Origin: Acetivibrio alkalicellulosi
GTDB taxonomy: Bacteria; Bacillota; Clostridia; Acetivibrionales; Acetivibrionaceae
Length of the DNA stretch: 64,000 nucleotides
NCBI GenBank assembly: GCA_008125075.1
Contig: VLTH01000001.1
Location: 403,497 to 467,496 of the forward strand
Direction of reading: 5' to 3'
Shown here piece after piece: positions 34,189-43,143 of this stretch. The notes under the pieces are model-generated. The model worked only from the letters and a program-made list of their open reading frames with translations. It was not told the origin of the DNA and did not search any database. Position numbers and translations under genes: made by a program. How positions within the stretch are numbered: the stretch's first letter is position 1; the number at the start of each line of letters is the position of its first letter.

Positions 34189-35568
34189 ATGGTGAAAAAT
34201 TATGCATTTGACTATAAAACGGGCTATAAGAAACTTACAGAAATGGATGTGAAAACTCTAATTAAAGAATATGATATCGAGATGATAAGACTAGAGTTTG
34301 TAGACTTAAATGGAGTAAATAGAGGGAAAATATTGCCAGCTGATATGATAGACGAAGTACTTGAAAAGGGTATTGCTTTTGCAGCAGCTGTTATGGCTAT
34401 TGGGTTTGATGGAAGTGTCGCAGAGGTGAAAGGTTTATCTGAATACAATTATGATGATATGAAGGTTGTTGCAGATCCTTCAACCTTTGTTGTTCTTCCC
34501 TATTTAGAAAAGACAGCTATGATAATTGGAGACCTTTATTATCATAAAAAAACAATGGTACAAGCTCCAAGATGTTTTTTAAAAAAGGTTATAAAAGATT
34601 ATCAAGATATGAATCTTAATCCTATTACTGCAAGTGAAATAGAATTTTTCCTTTTTGACAAGCAAAATGATGGAAGCTTTACACCTTATACTAATAAAAC
34701 AGGAAACTGTTATACAGGAAACAGCAGAATAGATCCAAAAGGCATACTTTCTGAATTTACTAAGACCTTTAGGGAAATGGATTTTAAAGTTCTATATATG
34801 AATCATGAGTTTTACCCAGGCCAGTTTGAATACAATTGGAGTCATAGTCAGGCTCTTAGAAATGCTGATGAATCAACCATATTTAAAGGGGTATGTAAAG
34901 ACATTGCAGATATGAACAATATGTTTGTAACATTTATGGCAAAACCGCAAAATGATAATGGTGGAAGTGGATGTCACTTTCATATTTCATTAAATAGTTT
35001 GGGGAAGGATGAAAATGTTTTTTATGATGAAAATGAAAAAGAAGGCATGTCTAAGATAATGAGAAACTTTGTAGCTGGAGTACTAAAGCATGCTAAGCCA
35101 ATAACAGCGTTTTTATCACCCACAATCAACTGTTATAAAAGATACAGACCTGACTCCTTTGCTCCTTGCCATATAGGGTGGGGCTATGATAACAGAACAA
35201 CATATATAAGGATACCAGAAGAGAGAGGAAAAGCTACGCGTATTGAAGTAAGAGCAGGTAGTGCAGCAGCAAATCCTTATCTTGCTTTAGGATCAATATT
35301 AGCTGCAGGACTTGATGGAATTAAAAATGAATTAGAGCCCCCTGATGTAATAAGTACAGATCTTTACCATGATGTTACAAAGCAAATCGAAACAGTTCCT
35401 AGAAGTCTTTATAGAGCATTAGCAGAACTAGAAAAGGATGAATGGCTTTGCGAATATGCAGGCAAGGATTTAATAAATAACTTTTTAGCAATAAAGCAGT
35501 TAGAAGTAGAGAGTTTTACAAATTCAGTTACGGATTGGGAGTGGGAAAATTACTCCTATCATATTTAG
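34189..35568 (+). CDS. glutamine-synthetase-like ligase (GlnT / gamma-glutamylmethylamide synthetase type)
   Basis: About 459 residues. The N-terminal beta-grasp domain (IRLEFVDLNGVNRGK) precedes the catalytic domain with ITASEIEFFLFD, GGSGCHFHISL, a cycling loop region NCYKRYRPDSFAP and RIEVRAGSAAANPYL. The pattern is GlnT/GmaS/PuuA-like and not housekeeping GlnA. Such enzymes ligate glutamate to an amine with ATP. I chose ATG 34189 (GGAGTG site). The next three genes encode split glutamate-synthase modules, exactly the N-methylglutamate pathway order. The true amine is unknown. Confidence 0.85.
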   Translation: MVKNYAFDYKTGYKKLTEMDVKTLIKEYDIEMIRLEFVDLNGVNRGKILPADMIDEVLEKGIAFAAAVMAIGFDGSVAEVKGLSEYNYDDMKVVADPSTFVVLPYLEKTAMIIGDLYYHKKTMVQAPRCFLKKVIKDYQDMNLNPITASEIEFFLFDKQNDGSFTPYTNKTGNCYTGNSRIDPKGILSEFTKTFREMDFKVLYMNHEFYPGQFEYNWSHSQALRNADESTIFKGVCKDIADMNNMFVTFMAKPQNDNGGSGCHFHISLNSLGKDENVFYDENEKEGMSKIMRNFVAGVLKHAKPITAFLSPTINCYKRYRPDSFAPCHIGWGYDNRTTYIRIPEERGKATRIEVRAGSAAANPYLALGSILAAGLDGIKNELEPPDVISTDLYHDVTKQIETVPRSLYRALAELEKDEWLCEYAGKDLINNFLAIKQLEVESFTNSVTDWEWENYSYHI

Positions 35569-35580
35569 GATATAAGTGAA

Positions 35581-35607
35581 CTCGTTTAGCTAAAGCTAAA
35601 CATCGAG
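35581..35607 (+). other. intercistronic hairpin
   Basis: CTC-GTTTAGC pairs with GCTAAAC and, after a bulge, CGAG. It has no T-run. Possible processing or stability element between the ligase and amidotransferase genes. Confidence 0.3.
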
Positions 35608-35684
35608 GCTTCAGGTGGAGTCTTAGAATAAGATCAAATTATTTAACATAAAAAAATGAAAAATGTAGAAAGGGGTTAACTGCT

Positions 35685-36581
35685 ATGTGTGGTATAGCTG
35701 GAATTATAAATAAAAGCGGAATGGATATAGCTTCAAACTTAATAGATATGCTTACTCTTATTCAGCATAGAGGACCTGATGCTAGTGGAATTGCTTTATA
35801 TGGAAATGATACATCTACTACATTAAGAGTTTCCATATCAAAAAAAGATAATCGTCAAACTCTTTTAGAAACAGTTGCAGATCACTCTTCTATTCTCGCT
35901 GAACAGACATCAGAATGGGATAGGAAAGTTGTGTTTTCAGAGTTTACTTTAAAAATAGACCAGAATCATATTCCTAAGCTTCACAGGGCTATTAATTCAA
36001 TAGATGGGATCTATGTCCATTCTATAGGTAAAGGAATGAAGGTATATAAAGATGGAGGACTTATAGAAAATCTGATAAAAAATCATAATGTTCATAACCA
36101 AAACATTACTCATGGTATGGGTCATGTGCGTATGGCTACAGAAAGTGCTGAAGATATTAATGCTGCACATCCCTTTGTATCTCCTTTTTATCCAGAGCTT
36201 TCAATTGTTCATAATGGACAGTTTACAAACTATTTTAATTTAAGAAGAAGCCTCGAAACTAAAGGTGCATTATTTAAGACAATGAATGATTCAGAAGCAG
36301 CAAGCCATGTAATAGCTTATGCAATGATGAAAAACGGAGGAGACCTTCAGGATGCTTTAAATTATGCTCTTGAAGAATTAGATGGGATATTTTGTATTAT
36401 AGCAGCCACACCAAAGCAGATTGGATTTGTAAAAGATAAGATGGGTGTTAAGCCCATGCTTCTATTTGAAAAAGACGGAACAACCCTTTTAGGTTCAGAG
36501 CAAATTGAATTTACAAATATTTTCCCAGATGTTTATGCACAAGAAATGGAGCCAGGAGAGGTGAGAATATGGAATATTTAG
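35685..36581 (+). CDS. class II glutamine amidotransferase, MgsA/GlxB-like
   Basis: 298 residues beginning MCGIAGI, so Cys2 is the N-terminal nucleophile. HRGPDASG, GHVRMATES and VHNGQFTN are the Gln-binding motifs. It corresponds to the amidotransferase domain of glutamate synthase as a separate protein. In N-methylglutamate synthase this subunit releases the amine from a gamma-glutamyl amide instead of ammonia from glutamine. It overlaps the next gene by 13 bp. A stand-alone ammonia-producing role is possible. Confidence 0.85.
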   Translation: MCGIAGIINKSGMDIASNLIDMLTLIQHRGPDASGIALYGNDTSTTLRVSISKKDNRQTLLETVADHSSILAEQTSEWDRKVVFSEFTLKIDQNHIPKLHRAINSIDGIYVHSIGKGMKVYKDGGLIENLIKNHNVHNQNITHGMGHVRMATESAEDINAAHPFVSPFYPELSIVHNGQFTNYFNLRRSLETKGALFKTMNDSEAASHVIAYAMMKNGGDLQDALNYALEELDGIFCIIAATPKQIGFVKDKMGVKPMLLFEKDGTTLLGSEQIEFTNIFPDVYAQEMEPGEVRIWNI

Positions 36582-37321
36582 ATGCCTTAAAGATTAAAAG
36601 TACACAAATAAATAACATGATAGAAGAAAAACTCATCAAAGATAAAGAGTTAATAATTCAAAACCCACACTCAATGCACAATATAGCCACAGGACTAGCT
36701 ATAGATGGAAAAGTAACTATAAAGGGAAGTACAGGTTTTTATACAGGTGGTTTTCTAGAAGGTGCATCTGTTATAGTTGAGGGAAATGCAGGGTGGTATG
36801 CTGGGGACAATATGATGGATGGTGAACTTATTATAACAAAAAATGCTGGATGCAATGCAGGGACATATCTATATGGAGGAACAATAGTAATTAGAGGAAG
36901 TGCTGGTAGTCGTGTAGGTTACGGAATGAAAGGTGGTACCATAATAGTGTGTGGTTCAGCTGGAAGATGGGCAGGTCAGATGACTCTTGGAGGAAAGTTG
37001 ATTTTGCTTGGCAAGGTTGGAAAACAGCTTGGGGAGTCTATGTATAAAGGCGTAATCTATATTCAGGATGAGGAAGCTAAGAATAATCTAGGTGGCAATG
37101 TGTTTATTGATAAAATCACTCCTACCGAAGTAGATGAATTAAATACACTCTTTAAAAAATATGATATTGATGCAAAGGGTGAAAACTTTGTTGCTATAAG
37201 ACCTATGACAACAGGAAGACATACCTATGTTTTGTTTAATCCAGATTTAACTCCTGAAAAAGCTAGAAAAGAGCTTGGTAAAAATCCAAAAAAACTTGAA
37301 AAGGGTGTCGCGTATGAGTAA
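36569..37321 (+). CDS. GXGXG-domain protein, MgsB/GlxC-like glutamate synthase module
   Basis: 250 residues with the repeated right-handed beta-helix of the glutamate synthase C-terminal domain: GFLEGASVIVEGNAGWYAGD, GGTIVIRGSAGSRVGYGMKGG, and GSAGRWAGQM. Structural role next to the FMN domain. It overlaps both neighbours (13 bp and 8 bp), a sign of strict co-translation. Matches the second subunit of N-methylglutamate synthase-type enzymes. Confidence 0.85.
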   Translation: MEYLDALKIKSTQINNMIEEKLIKDKELIIQNPHSMHNIATGLAIDGKVTIKGSTGFYTGGFLEGASVIVEGNAGWYAGDNMMDGELIITKNAGCNAGTYLYGGTIVIRGSAGSRVGYGMKGGTIIVCGSAGRWAGQMTLGGKLILLGKVGKQLGESMYKGVIYIQDEEAKNNLGGNVFIDKITPTEVDELNTLFKKYDIDAKGENFVAIRPMTTGRHTYVLFNPDLTPEKARKELGKNPKKLEKGVAYE

Positions 37322-38612
37322 TGAAAATTTAAAAAATTTTGAACCTAAAGATATACAAAGAGGGATCTGGAACCAGGAAACAGTTTCAGAAATTGAATAT
37401 AAGGCAAGGTACGGAAAACACAGGATTCGTGGTTGTGGAGCAACCCGTTATATGCCCACCTTCGATGATATTATGATTCTTCCTTCACAGCTTTCTAGAA
37501 TGTCCATTGATACATACAGAGAACCCTGCGAAACAAGAGTGGTGTTAGGTAAAAGGTTTGCTACAAAGCCTCTGGTTATTGAAACCCCTGTTATGATAGC
37601 AGGTATGTCCTATGGGGCTTTAAGTAAGGAGGCTAAGATAGCTCTAGCTAAAGCTACTGCTCTTACAGGTACTGTTATTAGTAATGGCGAGGGAGGACTC
37701 TTGCCTGAAGAACGGGATTATTCCTATAGACAATCTATACAAGTTCTTCCAAGTAGGTTTGGTTTTAGCAAAAGAAATATAGAGGCTGCAGACATGCTTG
37801 AATTTTTAGTTGGAATTGGTGCAAAACCTGGCCTTTCAGGACATTTAATGGGAAATAAGATAAGTGAAGAAATTGCTAAATTAAGACAGCTTCCAACTGG
37901 TATTGATCTTCATAGCCACCCAAGACATGGTGATGCCTTTGGTGCAGATGATATGGTTGTAAAGATGGAGCAACTAAGGTCTCTAACTAAGGGAGAAGTG
38001 CCAATATTTATTAAAATAGCTGCTGGAAGGGTTAAGGAAGATGTGAAAATAGCAGTAAAAATAGGTGTAGATGGAATCATTATAGATGGAGCTCAAGGTG
38101 GTACAGGAGCTGCTCCTGTTATGGCTTCAAATCATCTGGGAATTCCTACAATGCCAGCTTTAGTTCAAGCTGTAAAGGCACTTGAGGAAATGGGACTTAA
38201 AGATGATGTTAGTATTATTGTTTCTGGTGGAATAAAAGATGGCGCTGATATAGCAAAAGCTCTGGCAATTGGAGCAAATGCTGTTGCAATAGGAACAGGT
38301 GCAATGGTTGCTATGGGATGTAAGGTCTGTTTGAAATGTCATAATGGAGTGTGTGGATTTGGTATTGGAACTCAAGACCCTGATTATAGAAAAAAACTAG
38401 ATATAGATGAGGCTGCTGAAAGGGTTGCAAACTATATTAGAGCTATTACAAATGAAGCAGTTCTTCTTGCAAAAGCTGCTGGCAAGTCTAGACTAAAGAA
38501 TTTAGAACGGGAAGACTTAAGGACTTTAACTTTAGAAGCATGTGCTATGACTGGAATTCCATTGGTTGGAAGTGACTATGTTTTTGGTCAACGTTTTGGA
38601 TTTGGAGAGTGA
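37314..38612 (+). CDS. FMN glutamate-synthase-like subunit, MgsC/GlxD-like
   Basis: About 432 residues from the ATG at 37314 (AAGGGTG site; the in-frame start at 37275 lies well inside the previous gene). FMN-barrel motifs: IAGMSYGALSKEA, GEGGLLPEE, GAQGGTGAAP and VSGGIKDGADIAKALAIGA. A cysteine group CKVCLKCHNGVCGFG provides the [3Fe-4S] ligands. It joins the released amine to 2-oxoglutarate reductively. Together with the two preceding genes it makes a complete three-part glutamate-synthase-like enzyme. Confidence 0.87.
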   Translation: MSNENLKNFEPKDIQRGIWNQETVSEIEYKARYGKHRIRGCGATRYMPTFDDIMILPSQLSRMSIDTYREPCETRVVLGKRFATKPLVIETPVMIAGMSYGALSKEAKIALAKATALTGTVISNGEGGLLPEERDYSYRQSIQVLPSRFGFSKRNIEAADMLEFLVGIGAKPGLSGHLMGNKISEEIAKLRQLPTGIDLHSHPRHGDAFGADDMVVKMEQLRSLTKGEVPIFIKIAAGRVKEDVKIAVKIGVDGIIIDGAQGGTGAAPVMASNHLGIPTMPALVQAVKALEEMGLKDDVSIIVSGGIKDGADIAKALAIGANAVAIGTGAMVAMGCKVCLKCHNGVCGFGIGTQDPDYRKKLDIDEAAERVANYIRAITNEAVLLAKAAGKSRLKNLEREDLRTLTLEACAMTGIPLVGSDYVFGQRFGFGE

Positions 38613-38618
38613 TCTATT

Positions 38619-38930
38619 ATGTACAGGATAAAAGAACATCCAATATTAAAGTCTTTCCAAAAGGGAAGACTGGTGAAGTTTGAATTTGATGGAAATGTAA
38701 TGGAAGGATTTGAAGGAGAACCAATATCTGTTGCATTAAAAGCAAACGGGGTAATGGTACATCGTTATACTAAAAAGCATTCTCAACCTAGAGGAGTATT
38801 TTGCTCTATAGGACGCTGCACAGATTGTGTCATGATAGTAGATGGACAGACAAATGTAAGGACTTGTATAACTCCTCTTGCTGAAGGTATGAAGATAGAG
38901 ACCCAATATGGGGTATTAAATAAGAGATAG
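38619..38930 (+). CDS. small [2Fe-2S] subunit (SoxA/HcnA N-terminal type)
   Basis: 103 residues of the Fer2_4 fold. CSIGRCTDC and, eleven residues later, RTC give the four ligands. It corresponds to the gamma subunit of hydroxyproline/opine dehydrogenases or the N-terminal domain of sarcosine oxidase alpha. It would carry electrons between the flavoprotein subunits encoded downstream. Confidence 0.85.
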   Translation: MYRIKEHPILKSFQKGRLVKFEFDGNVMEGFEGEPISVALKANGVMVHRYTKKHSQPRGVFCSIGRCTDCVMIVDGQTNVRTCITPLAEGMKIETQYGVLNKR

Positions 38931-38941
38931 GATGATGTAAG

Positions 38942-40549
38942 ATGGAGAGATTTGAATTAATAGTTATTGGAGCAGGACCTGCTGGTTTATCAGCAGCTAT
39001 TGAAGCTGCCTCATGTGGTATGAGTGTTATAGTATTTGATGAAAATACAAGGCCGGGAGGACAACTGTTTAAACAAATTCATAAATTTTTTGGTTCTAAG
39101 GAACATAAAGCAAAAGAGAGAGGCTTTAATATTGGAAAAAACCTTCTTAATGAGGCAGAAGAATTAGGTGTAAGAGTTGAATTGGATTCTACAGTCATGG
39201 GGATTTTTCGTAACAAAGAAATTTCTGTGATGAAAAATGATAGTGTAAAGCATTTTAAGGGAAACTCAATTGTCATAGCAACTGGTGCTTCGGAAAATAT
39301 GGTTCCCTTTAAAGGTTGGACTTTGCCTGGCGTAATTGGAGCAGGAGCAGCCCAGACAATGATGAATATACATGGTATCAAGCCGGGGAATAGAGTTTTG
39401 ATGGTGGGTTCTGGAAATGTTGGTCTTGTAGTTGGTTATCAGCTTATTCAAGCAGGCTGTATACTTGAAGCAATTATAGATGCAGCTCCACGAGTAGGTG
39501 GATATGGTGTCCATGCGGCTAAGCTTGCTCGTATTGGAGTACCCTTCTATATGTCACATACAATAAAACTTGCTCAGGGTATTGATCGGGTGGAAGGAGC
39601 AATTATCGTTGAAGTTGATAAATCATGGAAGCCTGTTTCAGGAAGTGAAAAAACTCTTGAGGTTGACACTATATGTATTGCAGTAGGGCTTTCACCTATG
39701 TCACAACTAGTTAGATTGGCAGGTTGCAAAACTTTAGATGATCCAAAAAAAGGTGGCATTGTGCCATTATGCAATGAATATGGAGAGACGTCTATATCTG
39801 GAATATATGCGGCAGGAGATGTAGCAGGGATTGAGGAAGCAAGCTCTGCTATGATACAGGGTAAAATTGCAGGAGCAGCAGCTTCAAAGGATCAGGGATA
39901 TATTAGTGAGGATGAATTTAAGGCACGTCAAAAGAAGCTTGAAAATTCATTGTTACAGTTAAGAGAGGGGATGTTTGGTCATAAAAGTACTGCTCAAGTT
40001 ACCCATACAGATGAAGGGTATGAATTATCTCATAGCCTTTTAAAAAAGGGGTATATATCTGATACCGAGTTAAGCCACTATCCAGGTATTCCAACTGAGG
40101 ATGATTTAAAAGATGGTCTTGTACCTGTTATAGAATGCACTCAAAATATACCCTGCAATCCATGTCAGGATGCATGCCCTAAGGGCTGCATAAAGGTAGG
40201 TGACAATATTACTAATTTGCCATCAATAGAAACCTCTGTAAAGTGTAGTGGTTGTGGAATGTGCGTTGTATCATGCTCTGGTCAAGCTATATTTCTCGTT
40301 AAGCAAAATCATTCTCCCGGGTATGGATTAGTATCTCTACCTTATGAATTTAGCCCATTGCCTGATGTAGGAGATATAGGTTATGCACTTGATCGTTTAG
40401 GCAATGTGGTAAGTAAAGCTGAGGTTATATCTATTAAGAAAACACCTGTTATGGATGAAACGGCTGTTTTGACAATGAAGGTACCTTCTAATTTAACAAT
40501 GAAAGCAAGATTTTTTAAACCTGCTATGAAGGAGGAAAAGATAATATGA
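38942..40549 (+). CDS. FAD/NAD-binding oxidoreductase fused to a 2[4Fe-4S] ferredoxin domain
   Basis: 535 residues. GAGPAGLSAAIEAA is the FAD-binding fold; GSGNVGLVVGYQ is a second dinucleotide fold; GIYAAGDVAG is the C-terminal FAD motif. Residues about 395-460 hold two cluster motifs, CNPCQDACPKGC and CSGCGMCVVSCSGQA. HcnB/OoxA relatives lack this ferredoxin domain in aerobes, so electrons here probably go to ferredoxin or a related anaerobic carrier. It overlaps the next gene by four bases (ATGA). Confidence 0.87.
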   Translation: MERFELIVIGAGPAGLSAAIEAASCGMSVIVFDENTRPGGQLFKQIHKFFGSKEHKAKERGFNIGKNLLNEAEELGVRVELDSTVMGIFRNKEISVMKNDSVKHFKGNSIVIATGASENMVPFKGWTLPGVIGAGAAQTMMNIHGIKPGNRVLMVGSGNVGLVVGYQLIQAGCILEAIIDAAPRVGGYGVHAAKLARIGVPFYMSHTIKLAQGIDRVEGAIIVEVDKSWKPVSGSEKTLEVDTICIAVGLSPMSQLVRLAGCKTLDDPKKGGIVPLCNEYGETSISGIYAAGDVAGIEEASSAMIQGKIAGAAASKDQGYISEDEFKARQKKLENSLLQLREGMFGHKSTAQVTHTDEGYELSHSLLKKGYISDTELSHYPGIPTEDDLKDGLVPVIECTQNIPCNPCQDACPKGCIKVGDNITNLPSIETSVKCSGCGMCVVSCSGQAIFLVKQNHSPGYGLVSLPYEFSPLPDVGDIGYALDRLGNVVSKAEVISIKKTPVMDETAVLTMKVPSNLTMKARFFKPAMKEEKII

Positions 40550-40872
40550 GTAAAATAATTGGAAGAGCATTGAAAAAAGATGATTTTGTAGAAATGCCCG
40601 ATGATCATATTATTATATGCCGATGTGAGGAGATAACAAAAGGTGAAATAAGAAGGGCCATCTATGAAGGAATGTATACAATGAATGAGATAAAAAGGTA
40701 TTTGAGAGTTGGGATGGGACTGTGTCAAGGACAGACTTGCAACAAACTTGTAAAAGCAATAGTTGCAAAAGAACTTGGATTGGATATGAAGGATATTGAA
40801 ATACCTATTCCAAGGTCGCCTGCAAGGCCAATAGCCATGAAGGCATATGCAGACGATGGATATATGAGGTAA
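40546..40872 (+). CDS. BFD-like [2Fe-2S] subunit
   Basis: 108 residues. ICRCEE supplies a CxC pair and, about 37 residues on, CQGQTC supplies the second pair, the BFD-like [2Fe-2S] pattern. In opine and hydroxyproline dehydrogenases this domain is fused to the C-terminus of the alpha subunit; here it is a separate protein translated through an ATGA overlap. Confidence 0.82.
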   Translation: MSKIIGRALKKDDFVEMPDDHIIICRCEEITKGEIRRAIYEGMYTMNEIKRYLRVGMGLCQGQTCNKLVKAIVAKELGLDMKDIEIPIPRSPARPIAMKAYADDGYMR

Positions 40873-40882
40873 AGGTGGGGTT

Positions 40883-42007
40883 ATGATGATAAATGCAGAA
40901 GTAATTATTGTTGGAGGGGGAGTTATTGGCAGCTCTATAGCACATTATCTTGCTAAGAATAAAGTTGATGTTTTGGTTTTAGAAAAAAATGATATAGGCT
41001 CTGGTGCTTCTAGCAGAAATGGAGGAGGTATACGCCAATCTGCAAGAGATCTGAGGGAAATGCCCTTGGCAATACATGCAGTAAAAAACCTTTGGCCCTA
41101 TCTTTCAGAGGAATTAGGAGTAGATGTTGAATATCATCAAAAAGGAAACTTACGATTAGCTAAAAATAACCAACACTTAAAAGTGCTTGAAAAAATTGTG
41201 GAGCATGGTCAATCGGTAGGTCTTGATCTTAAAATGATAGATGGTGATCAGGTCAAAGAGTTGTGTCCCTTTGTTTCGCATGAAGTAATTGGGGCAAGTT
41301 ATTGTGCTACAGATGGTCATGGAAATCCTATGACAACTACTTTGGGCTTTTATAAAAGAGCAAGAGAGTTAGGAGCAAGATTTATAACTGGAGAATCGGT
41401 GAAATCTCTTATAATAAAAAAAGGAAAAATCTCTGGTGTAAAAACTTTAGAAAATATTTATGAAGCACCTATTGTAATTGTTGCGTCAGGTCTTGAGTCA
41501 AGATCTATAGCAAATACAGCAGGAATAGATCTTCCTATGCAAAAAGTAATGTTAGAGGCTCTTATCACAGAAGATCAGTCACCTATGTTTAGTCAAATGA
41601 TTGGTACTGCTGCGTCAGACTTTTATGGACATCAGACAGAACATGGCAGTTTTGTTTTTGGTGGAATGACAGGTTTAGAACCCTTTGATTCTCAAGAAGA
41701 AAATGCTGTAACAAGAAATATTGCTGCACCATCAATATGTAGAGCAATACTCGGATACTTTCCTTTTTTTGAAAATGTAAAAATTATAAGAACGTGGTCG
41801 GGTTTCTTAGATGAAATGGTAGATCATGTACCAGTTATCAGCAAGGTGGAAGAAGTTCCAGGGCTTATACTTGCTTGTGGCTTTAGTGGTCACGGCTATG
41901 GCATTTCCCCTGCTGTAGGACAGCTAATTGCACAAATGATTGTAGAGGGTCAGCCCTCAATTTCTCTTGAGGCATTTAAATATGATAGGTTTAAGCCTAG
42001 AGTGTAA
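40883..42007 (+). CDS. FAD-dependent amine/D-amino-acid oxidoreductase (SoxB/OoxB/DadA-type)
   Basis: 374 residues. IIVGGGVIGSSIAHYLA is the FAD-binding start; ASSRNGGGIRQ is the loop near the flavin typical of opine oxidase and hydroxyproline dehydrogenase beta subunits; GFSGHGYGISPAVG is the C-terminal motif. This is the subunit that should oxidise the C-N bond of a secondary amine, for example an N-alkylglutamate. AAAGGTGGGG precedes the ATG. The substrate is inferred from the operon only. Confidence 0.86.
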   Translation: MMINAEVIIVGGGVIGSSIAHYLAKNKVDVLVLEKNDIGSGASSRNGGGIRQSARDLREMPLAIHAVKNLWPYLSEELGVDVEYHQKGNLRLAKNNQHLKVLEKIVEHGQSVGLDLKMIDGDQVKELCPFVSHEVIGASYCATDGHGNPMTTTLGFYKRARELGARFITGESVKSLIIKKGKISGVKTLENIYEAPIVIVASGLESRSIANTAGIDLPMQKVMLEALITEDQSPMFSQMIGTAASDFYGHQTEHGSFVFGGMTGLEPFDSQEENAVTRNIAAPSICRAILGYFPFFENVKIIRTWSGFLDEMVDHVPVISKVEEVPGLILACGFSGHGYGISPAVGQLIAQMIVEGQPSISLEAFKYDRFKPRV

Positions 42008-42032
42008 ATTATAATTTGGGAGGTATAAAAAA

Positions 42033-42431
42033 ATGGATTTAATAAGAACAAATTATTCATCAGGAGCTCCTATGGAGGAGAAAGTTGGATACAGTAGAAC
42101 TGTAAAAGTTGGACCATTTGTATACGTTGGTGGCACTACATCTGTTCAGCCTGATGGAAGTGTATATGGTGAAAAGGATGGTTATGCTCAGACAAAATAC
42201 ATTCTTGAAAAGATGGTGAAATTTTTAGAAGAGGCAGGTTCTAAGAAAGAAGAGGTTATTCGAGTTAAAATGTATGTCACAGACATGAAAAGAACCATGG
42301 AGTATATTAAAGCATATTCAGAGATATTCAAAGACATTAAACCTTTATGTACATTAGTTGGCATAAATGCACTTAATAGACCGTCACAGCTAATAGAAAT
42401 AGAAATGGATGCAGTTTTAGGTTCTTATTAA
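42033..42431 (+). CDS. RidA-family imine/enamine deaminase
   Basis: 132 residues with the RidA fold: VGPFVYVGGTTSVQPDG, VKMYVTDM, and LNRPSQLIEIEMDAV retaining the substrate-binding Arg and Glu. RidA hydrolyses reactive imines made by amine-oxidising flavoenzymes, which fits the upstream dehydrogenase. It is the last gene of the operon. A MITE has inserted at its stop codon, the TAA lying within the 9-bp duplication. Confidence 0.9.
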   Translation: MDLIRTNYSSGAPMEEKVGYSRTVKVGPFVYVGGTTSVQPDGSVYGEKDGYAQTKYILEKMVKFLEEAGSKKEEVIRVKMYVTDMKRTMEYIKAYSEIFKDIKPLCTLVGINALNRPSQLIEIEMDAVLGSY

Positions 42432-42643
42432 AGTATGGGTGCATATTATTTAAGTGAAGAAAAATATGGAAGAAACATTGTGAAGCAAGTAGTAGAGCCT
42501 GTTAATGCGACGAGGAAAGGGAGAGCATTGTTTGAGCGAAGCGAGTTTTGCTCGACCCCGAGGAGTATTTACAGGCTCTAAACTGCGAAACTTTAGTTTC
42601 TGGAATATTTTCTTCACATTTGTTACATGCACCCTTAAAGTAT
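42428..42643. mobile_element. 198-bp MITE with terminal inverted repeats and 9-bp target duplication
   Basis: The element 42437-42634 starts GGGTGCAT and ends ATGCACCC. Inner segments also pair (GTGAAGAAAAATAT/ATATTTTCTTCAC; AGAGCCTGT/ACAGGCTCT). TTAAAGTAT flanks both sides (42428-42436 and 42635-42643). It encodes no protein; the apparent minus-strand reading frame within it is not credible. Relatives lie at 19321-19362 and 25748-25896. A transposase able to move it was not found in the window. Confidence 0.9.
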
Positions 42644-42724
42644 TATATACTTGATTTCGGTTAAGGTTCCAAATATAATATAATTAACAATAATAATGAT
42701 AAATAAATGATAGGGGGAGAAACA

Positions 42725-43030
42725 ATGAGTGATTTATTTGAGCAAATTTCAAAAAAGGTAGAGGGAAGAGAAGAACTGTCAAGAAGCAGATTTGAGAGGT
42801 TAATGTTGATTACTGAGGGTTTATGGGAGATAATGAAAAAAGAACATAATTACTCAGATGAAAAACTTGTGGAAATGATTAGAGAAATAGACTTAAAGGA
42901 TGGCATACGGGATGGAAGAGTATTACTTCCTCCAATAAAGTGCGATGCATGTAATAAAACAATTGATAAGGGAAGTAACAAATGTATATATTGTGGAAAC
43001 ATTATTGATATGGACATATTCTACAGATAA
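42725..43030 (+). CDS. small zinc-ribbon protein
   Basis: 101 residues from the ATG at 42725 (GGGGGAG site). A helical, charged N-terminal part (residues 1-65) precedes a C-terminal zinc ribbon with CDAC and CIYC. The function is unknown; such proteins can bind nucleic acid or protein partners. Confidence 0.75.
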   Translation: MSDLFEQISKKVEGREELSRSRFERLMLITEGLWEIMKKEHNYSDEKLVEMIREIDLKDGIRDGRVLLPPIKCDACNKTIDKGSNKCIYCGNIIDMDIFYR

Positions 43031-43143
43031 ATATTAATGATTACATATTATTCTTCTGTTTATTGCAGCAGAACTTACTACTTTGATTGCAGCTATTGAT
43101 GCTATGTTTGTTGAGAGGTTTATAGGTTGTGAGGAGGCATAAA

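Noticed and set aside
42450-42632. Minus-strand 60-codon open frame
   Set aside because: It lies wholly within the 198-bp MITE and reflects its inverted-repeat structure; no ribosome binding site or protein-like pattern.
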